A stretch of 64,000 nt of DNA from a virus, in the IMG/VR virus record IMGVR_UViG_3300012005_000004, positions 16,370 through 80,369 of that record; one strand, 5' to 3'. The notes beneath the pieces are model-generated. The model was not told the origin of the DNA and searched no databases. It worked only from the letters and a program-made list of their open reading frames with translations. Shown piece after piece: positions 44,597 through 50,804 of the stretch (the stretch's first letter is position 1; each line of letters begins with the position of its first letter). Both the position numbers and the translations under genes were made by a program.

Positions 44597-44625
44597 TTTA
44601 CAAACTCAAAAAGTTAGTTTATAAT
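44597..44625 (+). promoter_or_regulatory. Promoter TTTACA-N17-TATAAT
   Basis: TTTACA (44597-44602) and TATAAT (44620-44625), spacing 17, about 85 nt before the Ro60-like gene. Confidence 0.78.
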
Positions 44626-44711
44626 TCTCCTTCACGCTTAAGCTAGTGTGTTGAATAGTGGCGCTGATCCATTGAAGGATCACAATTCCCTAACTGAAAG
44701 GTAATAAAAAC

Positions 44712-46148
44712 ATGAAGACCAACGCAAAGGCAGTAAACAACCGTCGCACCGAAGGTGGTGCACGTGCATCGGCGATCACGCCGGAACAAGAGCTGCGCCG
44801 TCAAGTAATGGCACTGATGCTGTGGGAAAATGGCGGACAGACAGAAAAGAATGTCGCATCGCTGATCCCGAAGTGTCGGCCAGAGTTCGTGGCCGCGTGC
44901 GCGTTCGAAGCTCGCACGAAGATGAAGCTGCGCCACGTTCCGCTGTTCATCGCGCGCGAGATGGCTCGGCACCCAGAGCACAAGTCCCTGGTGGGTAAGT
45001 TGCTGCCTGACCTGATCAACCGTGCCGATGAGATCAATGAGTTCATGGCGATCTACTGGAAGAACGGTAAGACCCCGATCTCGGCGCAAGTCAAGAAGGG
45101 TTTGGCCGCAGCTTTCAAGAAGTTCGGTCCGTATGCGCTGGCGAAGTACAATAAGACCGACATGGCCATCAAGATGCGTGATGTGATGTTCTTGACTCAC
45201 GCTAAGCCTGCCGATGCTCCTGGTGACAAGTACACCAAGGAAGTTCGTAAGGCTGAACGTGCTGGACAAAAGGCTCGTCAGCTGACCAAGGGCGAAAAGC
45301 TGTTCTCGGACTTGATCAATGACAAGCTGGAAACTCCTGACACATGGGAAACCAACCTGTCGGCTGGTGCAGACAAGAAGGAAACGTTTGAACGATTGAT
45401 GTCTGAAAACAAGCTGGGTGCATTGGCATTCATTCGTAACCTGCGGAACATGGTTCAGGCTGGTGTGAGCCGGCAGGCTATGAAGGAGTACGGAGCCAAG
45501 GTAAACTTGGAATACGTGCTGCCGTTCCGGTTCTTGTCAGCAGCTCGTCAAGTTCCAGGAATGGAAGACCTGTTGGAGCCGATGATGTTGCGTTGCCTGG
45601 AAGGTCAACCGAAGCTGCCGGGTAAGACCGTGCTGATTCTCGACACTTCTGGTTCGATGCACGCCGGAATCTCGGGCAAGTCTGACCTGACTCGTTTGGA
45701 CACGGCCGCAGCGCTGGCGATCTTGGTTCGTGAAATTTGCGAAGATGTCGTCATCTACTGTACCGCAGGTTCGGATGGAGCACGTCGTCACGCTACCATG
45801 CAGATCCCAGCACGTCGTGGATTTGCGCTGGCGGATTACATCCGTAGCAATGAAGTTCAAGGCAAGATCGGTGGTGGCGGTATCTTCTTGAAGCAGTGCC
45901 TGGACTTCGTGGAAATGAACGAAAAGACGGCAGACCGCGTGATCACGTTGACCGACGAGATCGACTGCGATGACAAGGCGTCTCCGGAGGGAGCTTCGAC
46001 TTTCGGTGAGAACAACTACATCATCAACGTCGCTACGCAGGCTAACGGTATCGCGTACTCGAAGTTCACGCACATCAACGGTTGGAGCGAAGCTGTAATC
46101 GACTTCATCCGCGTGCTTGAAGAAGACCAAGCGGCTGAATTGCAGTAA
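44712..46148 (+). CDS. Ro60/Rsr-like TROVE-domain RNA-binding protein
   Basis: The 478-aa product has a helical-repeat TROVE region (residues 20-290) with the typical ENGGQTEKNVASLIPK, FIAREMARHPEHK and FIRNLRNMVQAG blocks. A vWA domain follows with MIDAS motif LILDTSGSMHAG near 307 and TLTDEIDCDDK near 416. Ro60 orthologues form a ring that binds misfolded RNA and Y RNAs, and in bacteria tether PNPase. The gene is more GC-rich than its neighbours, suggesting separate ancestry. A tRNA-like RNA follows, as at bacterial rsr loci. Confidence 0.9.
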   Translation: MKTNAKAVNNRRTEGGARASAITPEQELRRQVMALMLWENGGQTEKNVASLIPKCRPEFVAACAFEARTKMKLRHVPLFIAREMARHPEHKSLVGKLLPDLINRADEINEFMAIYWKNGKTPISAQVKKGLAAAFKKFGPYALAKYNKTDMAIKMRDVMFLTHAKPADAPGDKYTKEVRKAERAGQKARQLTKGEKLFSDLINDKLETPDTWETNLSAGADKKETFERLMSENKLGALAFIRNLRNMVQAGVSRQAMKEYGAKVNLEYVLPFRFLSAARQVPGMEDLLEPMMLRCLEGQPKLPGKTVLILDTSGSMHAGISGKSDLTRLDTAAALAILVREICEDVVIYCTAGSDGARRHATMQIPARRGFALADYIRSNEVQGKIGGGGIFLKQCLDFVEMNEKTADRVITLTDEIDCDDKASPEGASTFGENNYIINVATQANGIAYSKFTHINGWSEAVIDFIRVLEEDQAAELQ

Positions 46149-46232
46149 TGTTTTACGCATGGCACATGCGTACAAGTCCCCTGGATAAGAGATGGAATGT
46201 GCTAACAGAGGTCGGTTTACCATTCACCTCTT

Positions 46233-46366
46233 GGATGTGTAGCTCAGGTTGGTAGAGCGTCTAGTAGGAAAGCCCGGACGTTGATCCCATGTGGAAGCGC
46301 ATGGAGTAGTCGCGGTGTAGCAAGTACAAATGAAGGTCGCAGGTTCGACGCCTGCCACATCCGCCA
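46233..46366 (+). ncRNA. Y RNA (YrlA-like) with tRNA-mimic domain
   Basis: The 134-nt segment starts GGATGTGTAGCTC and ends GCAGGTTCGACGCCTGC, CACATCC, GCCA. It therefore has a 7-bp acceptor stem, a normal D arm, a normal T arm and an encoded CCA. Instead of an anticodon arm it holds about 75 nt that cannot close a 5-bp anticodon stem but can form a hairpin (CCATG/CATGG, then GAC/GTC). It lies 85 nt downstream of the Ro60-like gene. Bacterial YrlA RNAs have this position and a tRNA-like module. A tRNA with an insertion is the alternative. The 46149-46232 leader holds ACGCATG/CATGCGT and AGAGGT/ACCTCT repeats. Confidence 0.75.
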
Positions 46367-46368
46367 AA

Positions 46369-46608
46369 ATGAAACGAATTAGCACTTTATTGTTGAATCG
46401 AGTAATTGATAGCGTTCACCATCGAGCTTTTCGAGGGTATCCTACCTATTATGAAGAAATAAAGATCTTAGAGCTCCTAAAGGATGCACGTGAACTTATG
46501 AACAAGCATGATAAAGATAGAAGTAAAGTTGATTTAATCGCTCACGTTGTTCTAATCGGTGTTCTAGCTTTATCCGGTGTTATTGTAACCTACTCACTAT
46601 TTCGCTAA
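46369..46608 (+). CDS. Small protein with C-terminal transmembrane helix
   Basis: The ATG lies 3 nt after the tRNA-mimic CCA, so a ribosome-binding site would fall inside that RNA, and none is obvious. The 79-aa product is charged, with one C-terminal hydrophobic helix (HVVLIGVLALSGVIVTYSLF). It overlaps the next gene by 1 nt. Confidence 0.5.
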   Translation: MKRISTLLLNRVIDSVHHRAFRGYPTYYEEIKILELLKDARELMNKHDKDRSKVDLIAHVVLIGVLALSGVIVTYSLFR

Positions 46609-46844
46609 TGATGACCGATAAAGATATTCAATTCTTGAAAGAGCAGGTAAAGAATGGTGAGAACGTGTGTTATATCGATGATGACGGTAAGCGTCTTTTA
46701 GTATCCTCTGTGAATCTAAACTGGGTAGAATTCCCAGATGAACCAGATCTAAAAGAACCAGCCGCCATGCTAGTTGGTAGCGTTCCTGTAGCTTTATTGA
46801 ACGTTGAGCTGAGTTCTTTCATGAAATTGGTACCTCTAAAATAA
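46608..46844 (+). CDS. Hypothetical protein, 78 aa
   Basis: Start overlaps the previous stop. The product is a small beta-rich acidic protein. No family recognised. Confidence 0.58.
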   Translation: MMTDKDIQFLKEQVKNGENVCYIDDDGKRLLVSSVNLNWVEFPDEPDLKEPAAMLVGSVPVALLNVELSSFMKLVPLK

Positions 46845-46857
46845 TTTCATAAAGTAG

Positions 46858-46886
46858 TTTACTTTTCTAGAAAGACAAGATATAAT
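46858..46886 (+). promoter_or_regulatory. Promoter TTTACT-N17-TATAAT
   Basis: TTTACT (46858-46863) and TATAAT (46881-46886), spacing 17. The first feature downstream is a long RNA hairpin, not a gene, so this probably drives the tRNA/ncRNA cluster. Confidence 0.75.
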
Positions 46887-46900
46887 ACTTCCATAGCATA

Positions 46901-46975
46901 AATTCTTAAGTAAGAGCGATCTTAGTAGAGATACACTGTTAACATTAGCAGTACTAAGGCTCTTACTTAAGAATT
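46901..46975 (+). ncRNA. Unclassified RNA with perfect 17-bp stem
   Basis: AATTCTTAAGTAAGAGC (46901-46917) is exactly complementary to 46959-46975, and the inner arms CTTAGTA/TACTAAG (46921-46927, 46952-46958) extend the stem after a 3-nt bulge. The stem begins about 8 nt after the expected transcription start. A second pair (AACGGTT/AACCGTT, 46990-47024) follows before the first tRNA. It could be an RNase III processing site, a stable small RNA or an RNA decoy. Confidence 0.65.
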
Positions 46976-47045
46976 CAGGTGGCGTAGATAACGGTTACTT
47001 CACTTCCAAAGAAACCAACCGTTCTCGCTTAGTTCCCCTGTAATA

Positions 47046-47127
47046 TGGTTCCGTAGCTCAATGTTAGAGCGCCTGGTCCCTTTGCGGACAGGAGATAGTG
47101 GAGTTCAAATCTCTCTCGGATCCACCT
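47046..47127 (+). tRNA. tRNA-like gene with expanded anticodon arm
   Basis: TGGTTCCG pairs with CGGATCCA, and the D arm (GCTCAATGTTAGAGC) and T loop (TTCAAAT) are canonical. The anticodon region is 21 nt (CCTGGTC, CCTTTGC, GGACAGG), four longer than normal, and lacks U33, so no anticodon can be assigned. It may be a defective tRNA or another tRNA mimic. Confidence 0.6.
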
Positions 47128-47151
47128 AAATTTGTAATTTTTGTGAAGTCT

Positions 47152-47159
47152 TATAAATA
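47152..47159 (+). promoter_or_regulatory. TATAAATA late-promoter-like motif
   Basis: A full TATAAATA match ending 8 nt before the ATG at 47168. Confidence 0.45.
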
Positions 47160-47177
47160 AACCTGTTATGAAAAACT

Positions 47178-47417
47178 TTGTTTCCTTACTGTCGCTTAGT
47201 TATTGGTCATTGTCCTACCTTGGACAAGGCCTTGATGTACCGACTGAAGGATGGGATTTGTAGGAACCCACAAAGATTCAGCAGGTTTATCAAGGCTCCG
47301 CAAGGGGCCTTAATTGTTTCTGGAGATAGAAAATGGATTGTGATCATGGATATCTTCTGGGCAATGGTTTGGGTGTTGTGGATAGCGATGATAGCTTCGC
47401 TGATCAGCACTGATTAA
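47178..47417 (+). CDS. Uncertain small membrane protein (possibly frameshifted)
   Basis: A TTG-initiated 79-aa frame ends in a hydrophobic helix (VIMDIFWAMVWVLWIAMIASLI). A competing ATG frame at 47168-47263 encodes MKNFVSLLSLSYWSLSYLGQ and stops after 31 codons. It sits directly behind TATAAATA. Either frame, or a frameshift joining them, could be real. There is no good ribosome-binding site for either. Confidence 0.35.
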   Translation: MFPYCRLVIGHCPTLDKALMYRLKDGICRNPQRFSRFIKAPQGALIVSGDRKWIVIMDIFWAMVWVLWIAMIASLISTD

Positions 47418-47422
47418 AATAT

Positions 47423-47505
47423 CTTCGACTGGCTAATACAAACTGGCACAGTTAGCGTCCTCAAAAGTCGCGCCTCTATCGGTTCGAATCCGATGTCGAA
47501 GACCA
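47423..47505 (+). tRNA. tRNA-Leu (CAA)
   Basis: CTTCGAC pairs with GTCGAAG, discriminator A and encoded CCA. The anticodon loop CTCAAAA is closed by GCGTC/GTCGC (one T.T mismatch). The T arm (ATCGG TTCGAAT CCGAT) is perfect and the D arm is of the leucine type. Confidence 0.8.
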
Positions 47506-47516
47506 AAGTAGTATAT

Positions 47517-47607
47517 GGATCTCGCAAGTAAGGATGGGTGGTCCCGTCAGCCGGCTGTAACCCGGTTCCTATTAGGCAAGGCGTTCAACTCGACCCGAGA
47601 TCCACCA
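47517..47607 (+). tRNA. tRNA-like gene, possible anticodon GUA
   Basis: GGATCTC pairs with GAGATCC and an ACCA end is encoded. The loop CTGTAAC is closed by AGCCGG/CCGGTT and would read as GUA (Tyr). The D region is unusually long and the T stem has two mismatches, so the gene may be degenerate. Confidence 0.5.
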
Positions 47608-47610
47608 AAA

Positions 47611-47696
47611 TGTATCAGTAGACCCTTAAGGAGAGGGGACAGTCTGTAAAACTGTTGGCTTTGCCCTGCTAGGATCGTTACCTAGATGATGCACCA
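47611..47696 (+). tRNA. tRNA-Tyr (GUA)
   Basis: Anticodon arm ACAGT CTGTAAA ACTGT gives GUA with the normal purine after the anticodon. It has a short variable arm (TGGC TTT GCC), T stem CTAGG/CCTAG and an encoded CCA. The T loop ATCGTTA is atypical. Confidence 0.78.
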
Positions 47697-47720
47697 AGAA
47701 GTATGTTATAATGGGATTAT

Positions 47721-47810
47721 GGAAGATAGCGTCTAAGGTAGACAAACGGCTTTGAACACCGTCGCCAACACCTCAGTAGGGTTGTCAGTTCGATTCTGGT
47801 CTCTTCCGCC
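47721..47810 (+). tRNA. tRNA-Ser (UGA)
   Basis: GGAAGA/TCTTCC acceptor with discriminator G, as in serine tRNAs. The loop TTTGAAC gives UGA. The long variable arm (CAAC-CC/GG-GTTG) is class II. The T arm is GTCAG TTCGATT CTGGT. The 3' end is CC without A. Confidence 0.78.
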
Positions 47811-47832
47811 TGTGAACCTTTTTACCACTTTG

Positions 47833-47861
47833 TATAAATACATGTTTCGAAAGAGACATGT
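47833..47861 (+). promoter_or_regulatory. TATAAATA motif overlapping an RBS-sequestering hairpin
   Basis: TATAAATA (47833-47840) is followed directly by a 9-bp hairpin with a GAAA tetraloop: ACATGTTTC (47840-47848), GAAA, GAGACATGT (47853-47861). The hairpin ends one base before the endonuclease ATG and contains its purine-rich region. A T4-type late start near 47846 would leave out most of the 5' arm. Confidence 0.6.
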
Positions 47862-48542
47862 ATGCAAAGACAAGCTTCACGTAGAAAGTATCATTACATT
47901 TACAAGACCATTTGTTTAGTGAGTAACCGATACTACATCGGAATGCATTCTACCGATGATCTTGATGATGGATATGTAGGTTCTGGGAAACGATTATGGC
48001 ATTCAATCCGTAAACATGGGTTAGAAAAACATAAATGTGAAATTTTAGAATTTTTAGATTCAAGAGAAAAACTTAAGATTCGTGAACGAGAGATCGTTAA
48101 TGAAGATTTCCTTAAAGATCCTCAATGCATGAATCTGACGTTGGGTGGTGGGTGTGGATGGGATTATACAAATTCAGTATTAACCGACGAACAAAGAACT
48201 AAAGCTGGAAAAGCTGGTGGATATGCTAATAGAACATTTGAGCAACGATCAGCTGCTGGTAAAATAGGTGGTAAGATTGGAGGAGTACTAACCTGGTTAA
48301 AGAATAGAGAACAAGCTGAAGCATATAGGAAAATAGCTATTAAAATCGCTACATTACCAGAAAACATAGAAAAAAGAAAAATCACCTTTATGAAAATGAA
48401 TCATCAAAAAGGAGAAAAGAATTCTCAATTTGGTACAAAATGGATTCATAATGATGATTTGAAACTTAGTAAAAAGTGCAATAAGAATGATCTATTAGAT
48501 CATTTAGAAAATGGTTGGAAGCTTGGAAGAAAGATAAAATAG
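47862..48542 (+). CDS. GIY-YIG homing endonuclease
   Basis: The 226-aa product has an N-terminal GIY-YIG module (YHYIYKTICLVSNRYYIGMH near residue 11), a catalytic Arg/Glu region (RLWHSIRKHG, IREREIVNED) and a C-terminal part with repeated KAGG/KIGG nuclease-associated motifs (TKAGKAGGYAN, SAAGKIGGKIGG). It is free-standing within a tRNA cluster, a common target for such elements. It is more AT-rich than its neighbours, consistent with mobility. Its stop codon lies in the first bases of the following tRNA. Confidence 0.9.
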   Translation: MQRQASRRKYHYIYKTICLVSNRYYIGMHSTDDLDDGYVGSGKRLWHSIRKHGLEKHKCEILEFLDSREKLKIREREIVNEDFLKDPQCMNLTLGGGCGWDYTNSVLTDEQRTKAGKAGGYANRTFEQRSAAGKIGGKIGGVLTWLKNREQAEAYRKIAIKIATLPENIEKRKITFMKMNHQKGEKNSQFGTKWIHNDDLKLSKKCNKNDLLDHLENGWKLGRKIK

Positions 48543-48613
48543 GTCACTGATGTAGTGATAGCATGACAGTCTCCAAAACTGTTTGTCAGAGTTTGATTCT
48601 CTGGTGGCCTGCC
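48541..48613 (+). tRNA. tRNA-Trp (CCA)
   Basis: AGGTCAC/GTGGCCT acceptor. Anticodon arm ACAGT CTCCAAA ACTGT gives CCA. T arm is CAGAG TTTGATT CTCTG, discriminator G, 3' CC. Bases 2 and 3 of the endonuclease TAG stop are its first two bases. Confidence 0.88.
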
Positions 48614-48619
48614 GTTATT

Positions 48620-48708
48620 GGAAGTGTATTGTGCCAGGTGGCACAGATGGTTTGCTAAACCATTGGGCTCAGTTAATGGGCCGGGTTCGAGTCCCTGCGC
48701 TTCCGCCA
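48620..48708 (+). tRNA. tRNA-Ser (GCU)
   Basis: GGAAGTG/CGCTTCC acceptor with discriminator G and encoded CCA. Anticodon arm ATGGT TTGCTAA ACCAT gives GCU, and a long variable arm is present. Confidence 0.88.
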
Positions 48709-48783
48709 GTTGGTTGACCGCATGACCGTTCCGGTAAGTAAGATCAAAGGTCGTTAATATTGACACCAACATTTAAGAAGTAT

Positions 48784-48870
48784 GCCCGAGTGGTGAAATG
48801 GTATCCACAGAAGACTTAAAATCTTCCGGCTGTAATGGCCATACCGGTTCGAGTCCGGTCTCGGGCACCA
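48784..48870 (+). tRNA. tRNA-Leu (UAA)
   Basis: GCCCGAG/CTCGGGC acceptor with ACCA. Anticodon arm GAAGA CTTAAAA TCTTC gives UAA. Class II variable arm; T arm ACCGG TTCGAGT CCGGT. Confidence 0.92.
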
Positions 48871-48872
48871 TT

Positions 48873-48959
48873 GGAAGTTAAACTGCGTAGGACGCAGCGC
48901 TGCCTCGAAAACAGTAGGACTCAGTAATGGGTTGAGTTTCGATTACTCTTTCTTCCGCC
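48873..48959 (+). tRNA. tRNA-Ser (CGA)
   Basis: GGAAG acceptor with discriminator G. Loop CTCGAAA gives CGA. The variable arm is long and the T loop is TTCGATT. The 3' end is CC without A. Confidence 0.8.
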
Positions 48960-48967
48960 GACCTCAT

Positions 48968-49054
48968 GCACCTATGGCGGAACTGGTAGACGCGCAAGAT
49001 TGAGGGTCTTGTGTCCGAAAGGACGTGGGAGTTCGAATCTCCCTAGGTGCACCA
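48968..49054 (+). tRNA. tRNA-Leu (GAG)
   Basis: GCACCTA/TAGGTGC acceptor with ACCA. Anticodon arm CAAGA TTGAGGG TCTTG gives GAG. Class II variable arm GTCC GAAA GGAC; T arm GGGAG TTCGAAT CTCCC. Confidence 0.93.
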
Positions 49055-49069
49055 AGTAATATCACACTT

Positions 49070-49158
49070 CCCCGTGTGGACAAATTGGTAAAGTTGCCGC
49101 ACTCAGACTGCGGAGCCGCGAAAGCGTATTGTCGGTTCGAACCCGACCATGGGGACCA
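49070..49158 (+). tRNA. tRNA-Leu (CAG)
   Basis: CCCCGTG/CATGGGG acceptor with ACCA. Anticodon arm CCGCA CTCAGAC TGCGG gives CAG. Class II variable arm CGC GAAA GCG; T arm GTCGG TTCGAAC CCGAC. Confidence 0.93.
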
Positions 49159-49169
49159 GTTGAAATAGT

Positions 49170-49198
49170 TTTACTTTGTAGTGAAAGCATGGTATAAT
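49170..49198 (+). promoter_or_regulatory. Promoter TTTACT-N17-TATAAT
   Basis: TTTACT (49170-49175) and TATAAT (49193-49198), spacing 17, drive the gene at 49218 and probably the tRNA-Leu/RNase P RNA behind it. Confidence 0.78.
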
Positions 49199-49217
49199 TT
49201 TCTTTTAGGAGAAAAAC

Positions 49218-49646
49218 ATGTTTGAAGCTTACAATGGCGACAAGGACAAGTTGGTGAAGTTTAATGGAGTAGCAGCTCAAAAGATTCTTGATAAGTTTGC
49301 GAGCTCCAATGTTGTTAGTAACCCAGGTCTTCAAAAATTTACTTTTGATGATTTTAAGGTCGGTGAATTCACAGCATCATTTAGCTACTTCTTCGATCGT
49401 CAAAAAGGAATTGACTTCTTAAAGTGTGGTGACAAGATGTATGTTCATGATCAATGGGTTAAGACAGAAACTTTCTCAGGAGTTCAAGTCTCCATTGGAG
49501 AATCATTTCCTCAACTAGCTGATGATATCAAGAAGGCATTTCCAGATCTTGGATTTAACATCATCTTCATCAAGGAGCTAGGTTTGAGGATGCAAGTTAG
49601 CGCAGGAGAGATCTACAACATCGAACGTTTTAAAGAAATTAAGTAG
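49218..49646 (+). CDS. Hypothetical protein, 142 aa
   Basis: GGAG precedes the ATG. The soluble alpha/beta product has a helical N-terminus and beta-rich middle (FTASFSYFFDRQKGIDFLKC). No family recognised. It is the only protein gene between the Leu-CAG tRNA and the RNase P RNA. Confidence 0.68.
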   Translation: MFEAYNGDKDKLVKFNGVAAQKILDKFASSNVVSNPGLQKFTFDDFKVGEFTASFSYFFDRQKGIDFLKCGDKMYVHDQWVKTETFSGVQVSIGESFPQLADDIKKAFPDLGFNIIFIKELGLRMQVSAGEIYNIERFKEIK

Positions 49647-49653
49647 CATTAAT

Positions 49654-49735
49654 GGGATTGTGGCTAATACAAATCGGCACAGTTATCAGGTTTAGAACCT
49701 GAGCCTTTGAGGGTTCGAATCCCTCCAGTCCTACC
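49654..49735 (+). tRNA. tRNA-Leu (UAG)
   Basis: GGGATTG/CAGTCCT acceptor (a G.U first pair). Anticodon arm TCAGG TTTAGAA CCTGA gives UAG. T arm GAGGG TTCGAAT CCCTC. D arm like the Leu-CAA gene; variable region short. Its 3' CC abuts the RNase P RNA 5' end. Confidence 0.85.
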
Positions 49736-50128
49736 GATCACAAAGCTGACCTATCGCTGAGGTGTAAAAATTCTTAGAGAAATCTAAGTTGTAAACCCTT
49801 AGAGGAAAGTCGGGGCTACAAAGAGCAGGGATTGTCGCTCTGTGGAAGTAAGAGGTGTTGATTGAAAACTACCCTGAGGTCTGAAAAGGCAACAGGCTCT
49901 CGCAATCATCACTAGATATCAGATCTGTGTGGTAACAGCACAAACAACCTCGTATCCTCGCTTACGTTATACCACAACGACTCCGTAGCAAGCCAAACAG
50001 GTACCGTTGACGTTGCTGGCCGAGGTACCGGGTTGGTGCAGCCGAAAGGCACGAGGGTGTATGGCAACCCACACCGTCGTAGACGAATGATAGGATAAAA
50101 CAGAACTCCGCTTACGGGCTTTGTGATC
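49736..50128 (+). ncRNA. rnpB: RNase P RNA (A-type, complete)
   Basis: P1 is an 11-bp perfect helix, GATCACAAAGC (49736-49746) with 50118-50128. Conserved blocks are all present in order: AAGCTGACC at the 5' end, AGAGGAAAGTCGGGGCT, GAGCAGGG, TGGTAACAG, GTAGCAAGCCAAACAGG, GGTACCGGGTTGG, GTAGACGAATGATAGG and AAACAGAACTCCGCTTACGGGC. The P4 helix AAG(U)CGGGG/CTCCGCTT keeps the universal bulged U. Compared with E. coli (AAG(U)CCGGG/CCCGGCTT) it swaps a C-G pair for G-C, a compensatory change that argues for a functional molecule. It would be the catalytic RNA maturing tRNA 5' ends, presumably with host RnpA. Confidence 0.95.
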
Positions 50129-50131
50129 AAT

Positions 50132-50219
50132 ATGTCGACTTAACATGGTCTGAACATGGCCACGGGCAGGTGATACTTCCCGTGGTGTGGGCAATACGTG
50201 GAGGAGCCTTAATCGACAT
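50132..50219 (+). ncRNA. Unclassified structured RNA after RNase P RNA
   Basis: ATGTCGACTTAA (50132-50143) pairs with TTAATCGACAT (50209-50219) around one bulged base, enclosing a 7-bp hairpin CCACGGG/CCCGTGG (50160-50166, 50179-50185) and a small CATG/CATG hairpin. There is no T arm or CCA, so it is not a tRNA. It ends just before the next promoter and has no reading frame. Confidence 0.55.
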
Positions 50220-50226
50220 TTTAGAG

Positions 50227-50255
50227 TTTACACCTCGATTAAATTGAGATATAAT
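50227..50255 (+). promoter_or_regulatory. Promoter TTTACA-N17-TATAAT
   Basis: TTTACA (50227-50232) and TATAAT (50250-50255), spacing 17, 21 nt before the gene at 50276. Confidence 0.8.
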
Positions 50256-50275
50256 GATTTTTTGAGGAGAACATC

Positions 50276-50614
50276 TTGAGAAATCATACTGATAGGTTTA
50301 CGCTGTGTTTTGATGAGTCTGGTCAAGTTTCCGTCGGCTCGCTAGATAAAATTGATGAGATGTTAAGATCTTATGGATCAAAGGGTCTCAAGGAAGATGG
50401 AAAATATAGCCATCATTTTGAAATTTCGCAAGAGTTTCGTAAAGGTAAAAAGATAGAAGGGTGTTTAACCTTTCCGAACTATGTTTTAACTGATATGAAA
50501 AAGTCAGACATGGGAGAGGTTCTTCTCAAGCTTCTAGGTCTTGGAGCCAAGACAGTTTTTATCGTTGAAACGGAAGATACCGTGAATGATGTGCAAGTGA
50601 ATACACGTTGGTAA
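50276..50614 (+). CDS. Hypothetical protein, 112 aa
   Basis: TTG start with GAGGAG 6 nt upstream. A mixed alpha/beta soluble protein with a beta-rich second half. No family recognised. Two tRNA genes follow on the same transcript. Confidence 0.65.
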   Translation: MRNHTDRFTLCFDESGQVSVGSLDKIDEMLRSYGSKGLKEDGKYSHHFEISQEFRKGKKIEGCLTFPNYVLTDMKKSDMGEVLLKLLGLGAKTVFIVETEDTVNDVQVNTRW

Positions 50615-50618
50615 TTTT

Positions 50619-50709
50619 GGAAGAGTTCCCAGGAAGGTTCCTGGTGCTGTTTGGAATACAGTTGCAGTGGTCACAAGCCGCTGACGGATCGACACCGTAC
50701 TTTTCCTCC
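50619..50709 (+). tRNA. tRNA-Ser (GGA)
   Basis: GGAAGAG/CTTTTCC acceptor. Anticodon arm GCTGT TTGGAAT ACAGT gives GGA. Variable arm CAG-GG/CC-CTG is long. The T loop ATCGACA and discriminator T are unusual, so charging is less certain. Confidence 0.75.
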
Positions 50710-50715
50710 CACAAT

Positions 50716-50800
50716 GGGGCTGTGATGTAAGACAAACCCGGTACAGTCAGCAGATTTAAATCCTGCCATTTTTACGAGTTCGAATCTCGTCAGCCCTACC
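50716..50800 (+). tRNA. tRNA-Leu (UAA), second copy
   Basis: GGGGCTG/CAGCCCT acceptor. Loop TTTAAAT closed by GCAGA/CCTGC (one A.C mismatch) gives UAA. T arm ACGAG TTCGAAT CTCGT; 3' ACC. D arm of leucine type. Confidence 0.8.
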
Positions 50801-50804
50801 ATCA

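Noticed and set aside
46233-46366. Ordinary tRNA with a group I intron
   Set aside because: The extra sequence is only about 58-75 nt, far too short for a group I intron, and no 5-bp anticodon stem forms when parts are removed. Position next to Ro60 favours a Y RNA.
47684-47712. TATAAT at 47707 as an internal promoter in the tRNA cluster
   Set aside because: The matching -35 position lies inside tRNA-Tyr and reads AGATGA, unlike the family.
48709-48770. GTTGGT/ACCAAC inverted repeat between tRNA-Ser(GCU) and tRNA-Leu(UAA)
   Set aside because: The span of 62 nt has no D arm, T arm or anticodon arm of tRNA type. I see only a small GACCG/CGGT hairpin inside, not a gene.
49912-50194. Minus-strand reading frames across the RNase P RNA
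   Set aside because: They overlap a clearly structured RNA and have no ribosome-binding site. They are chance frames.
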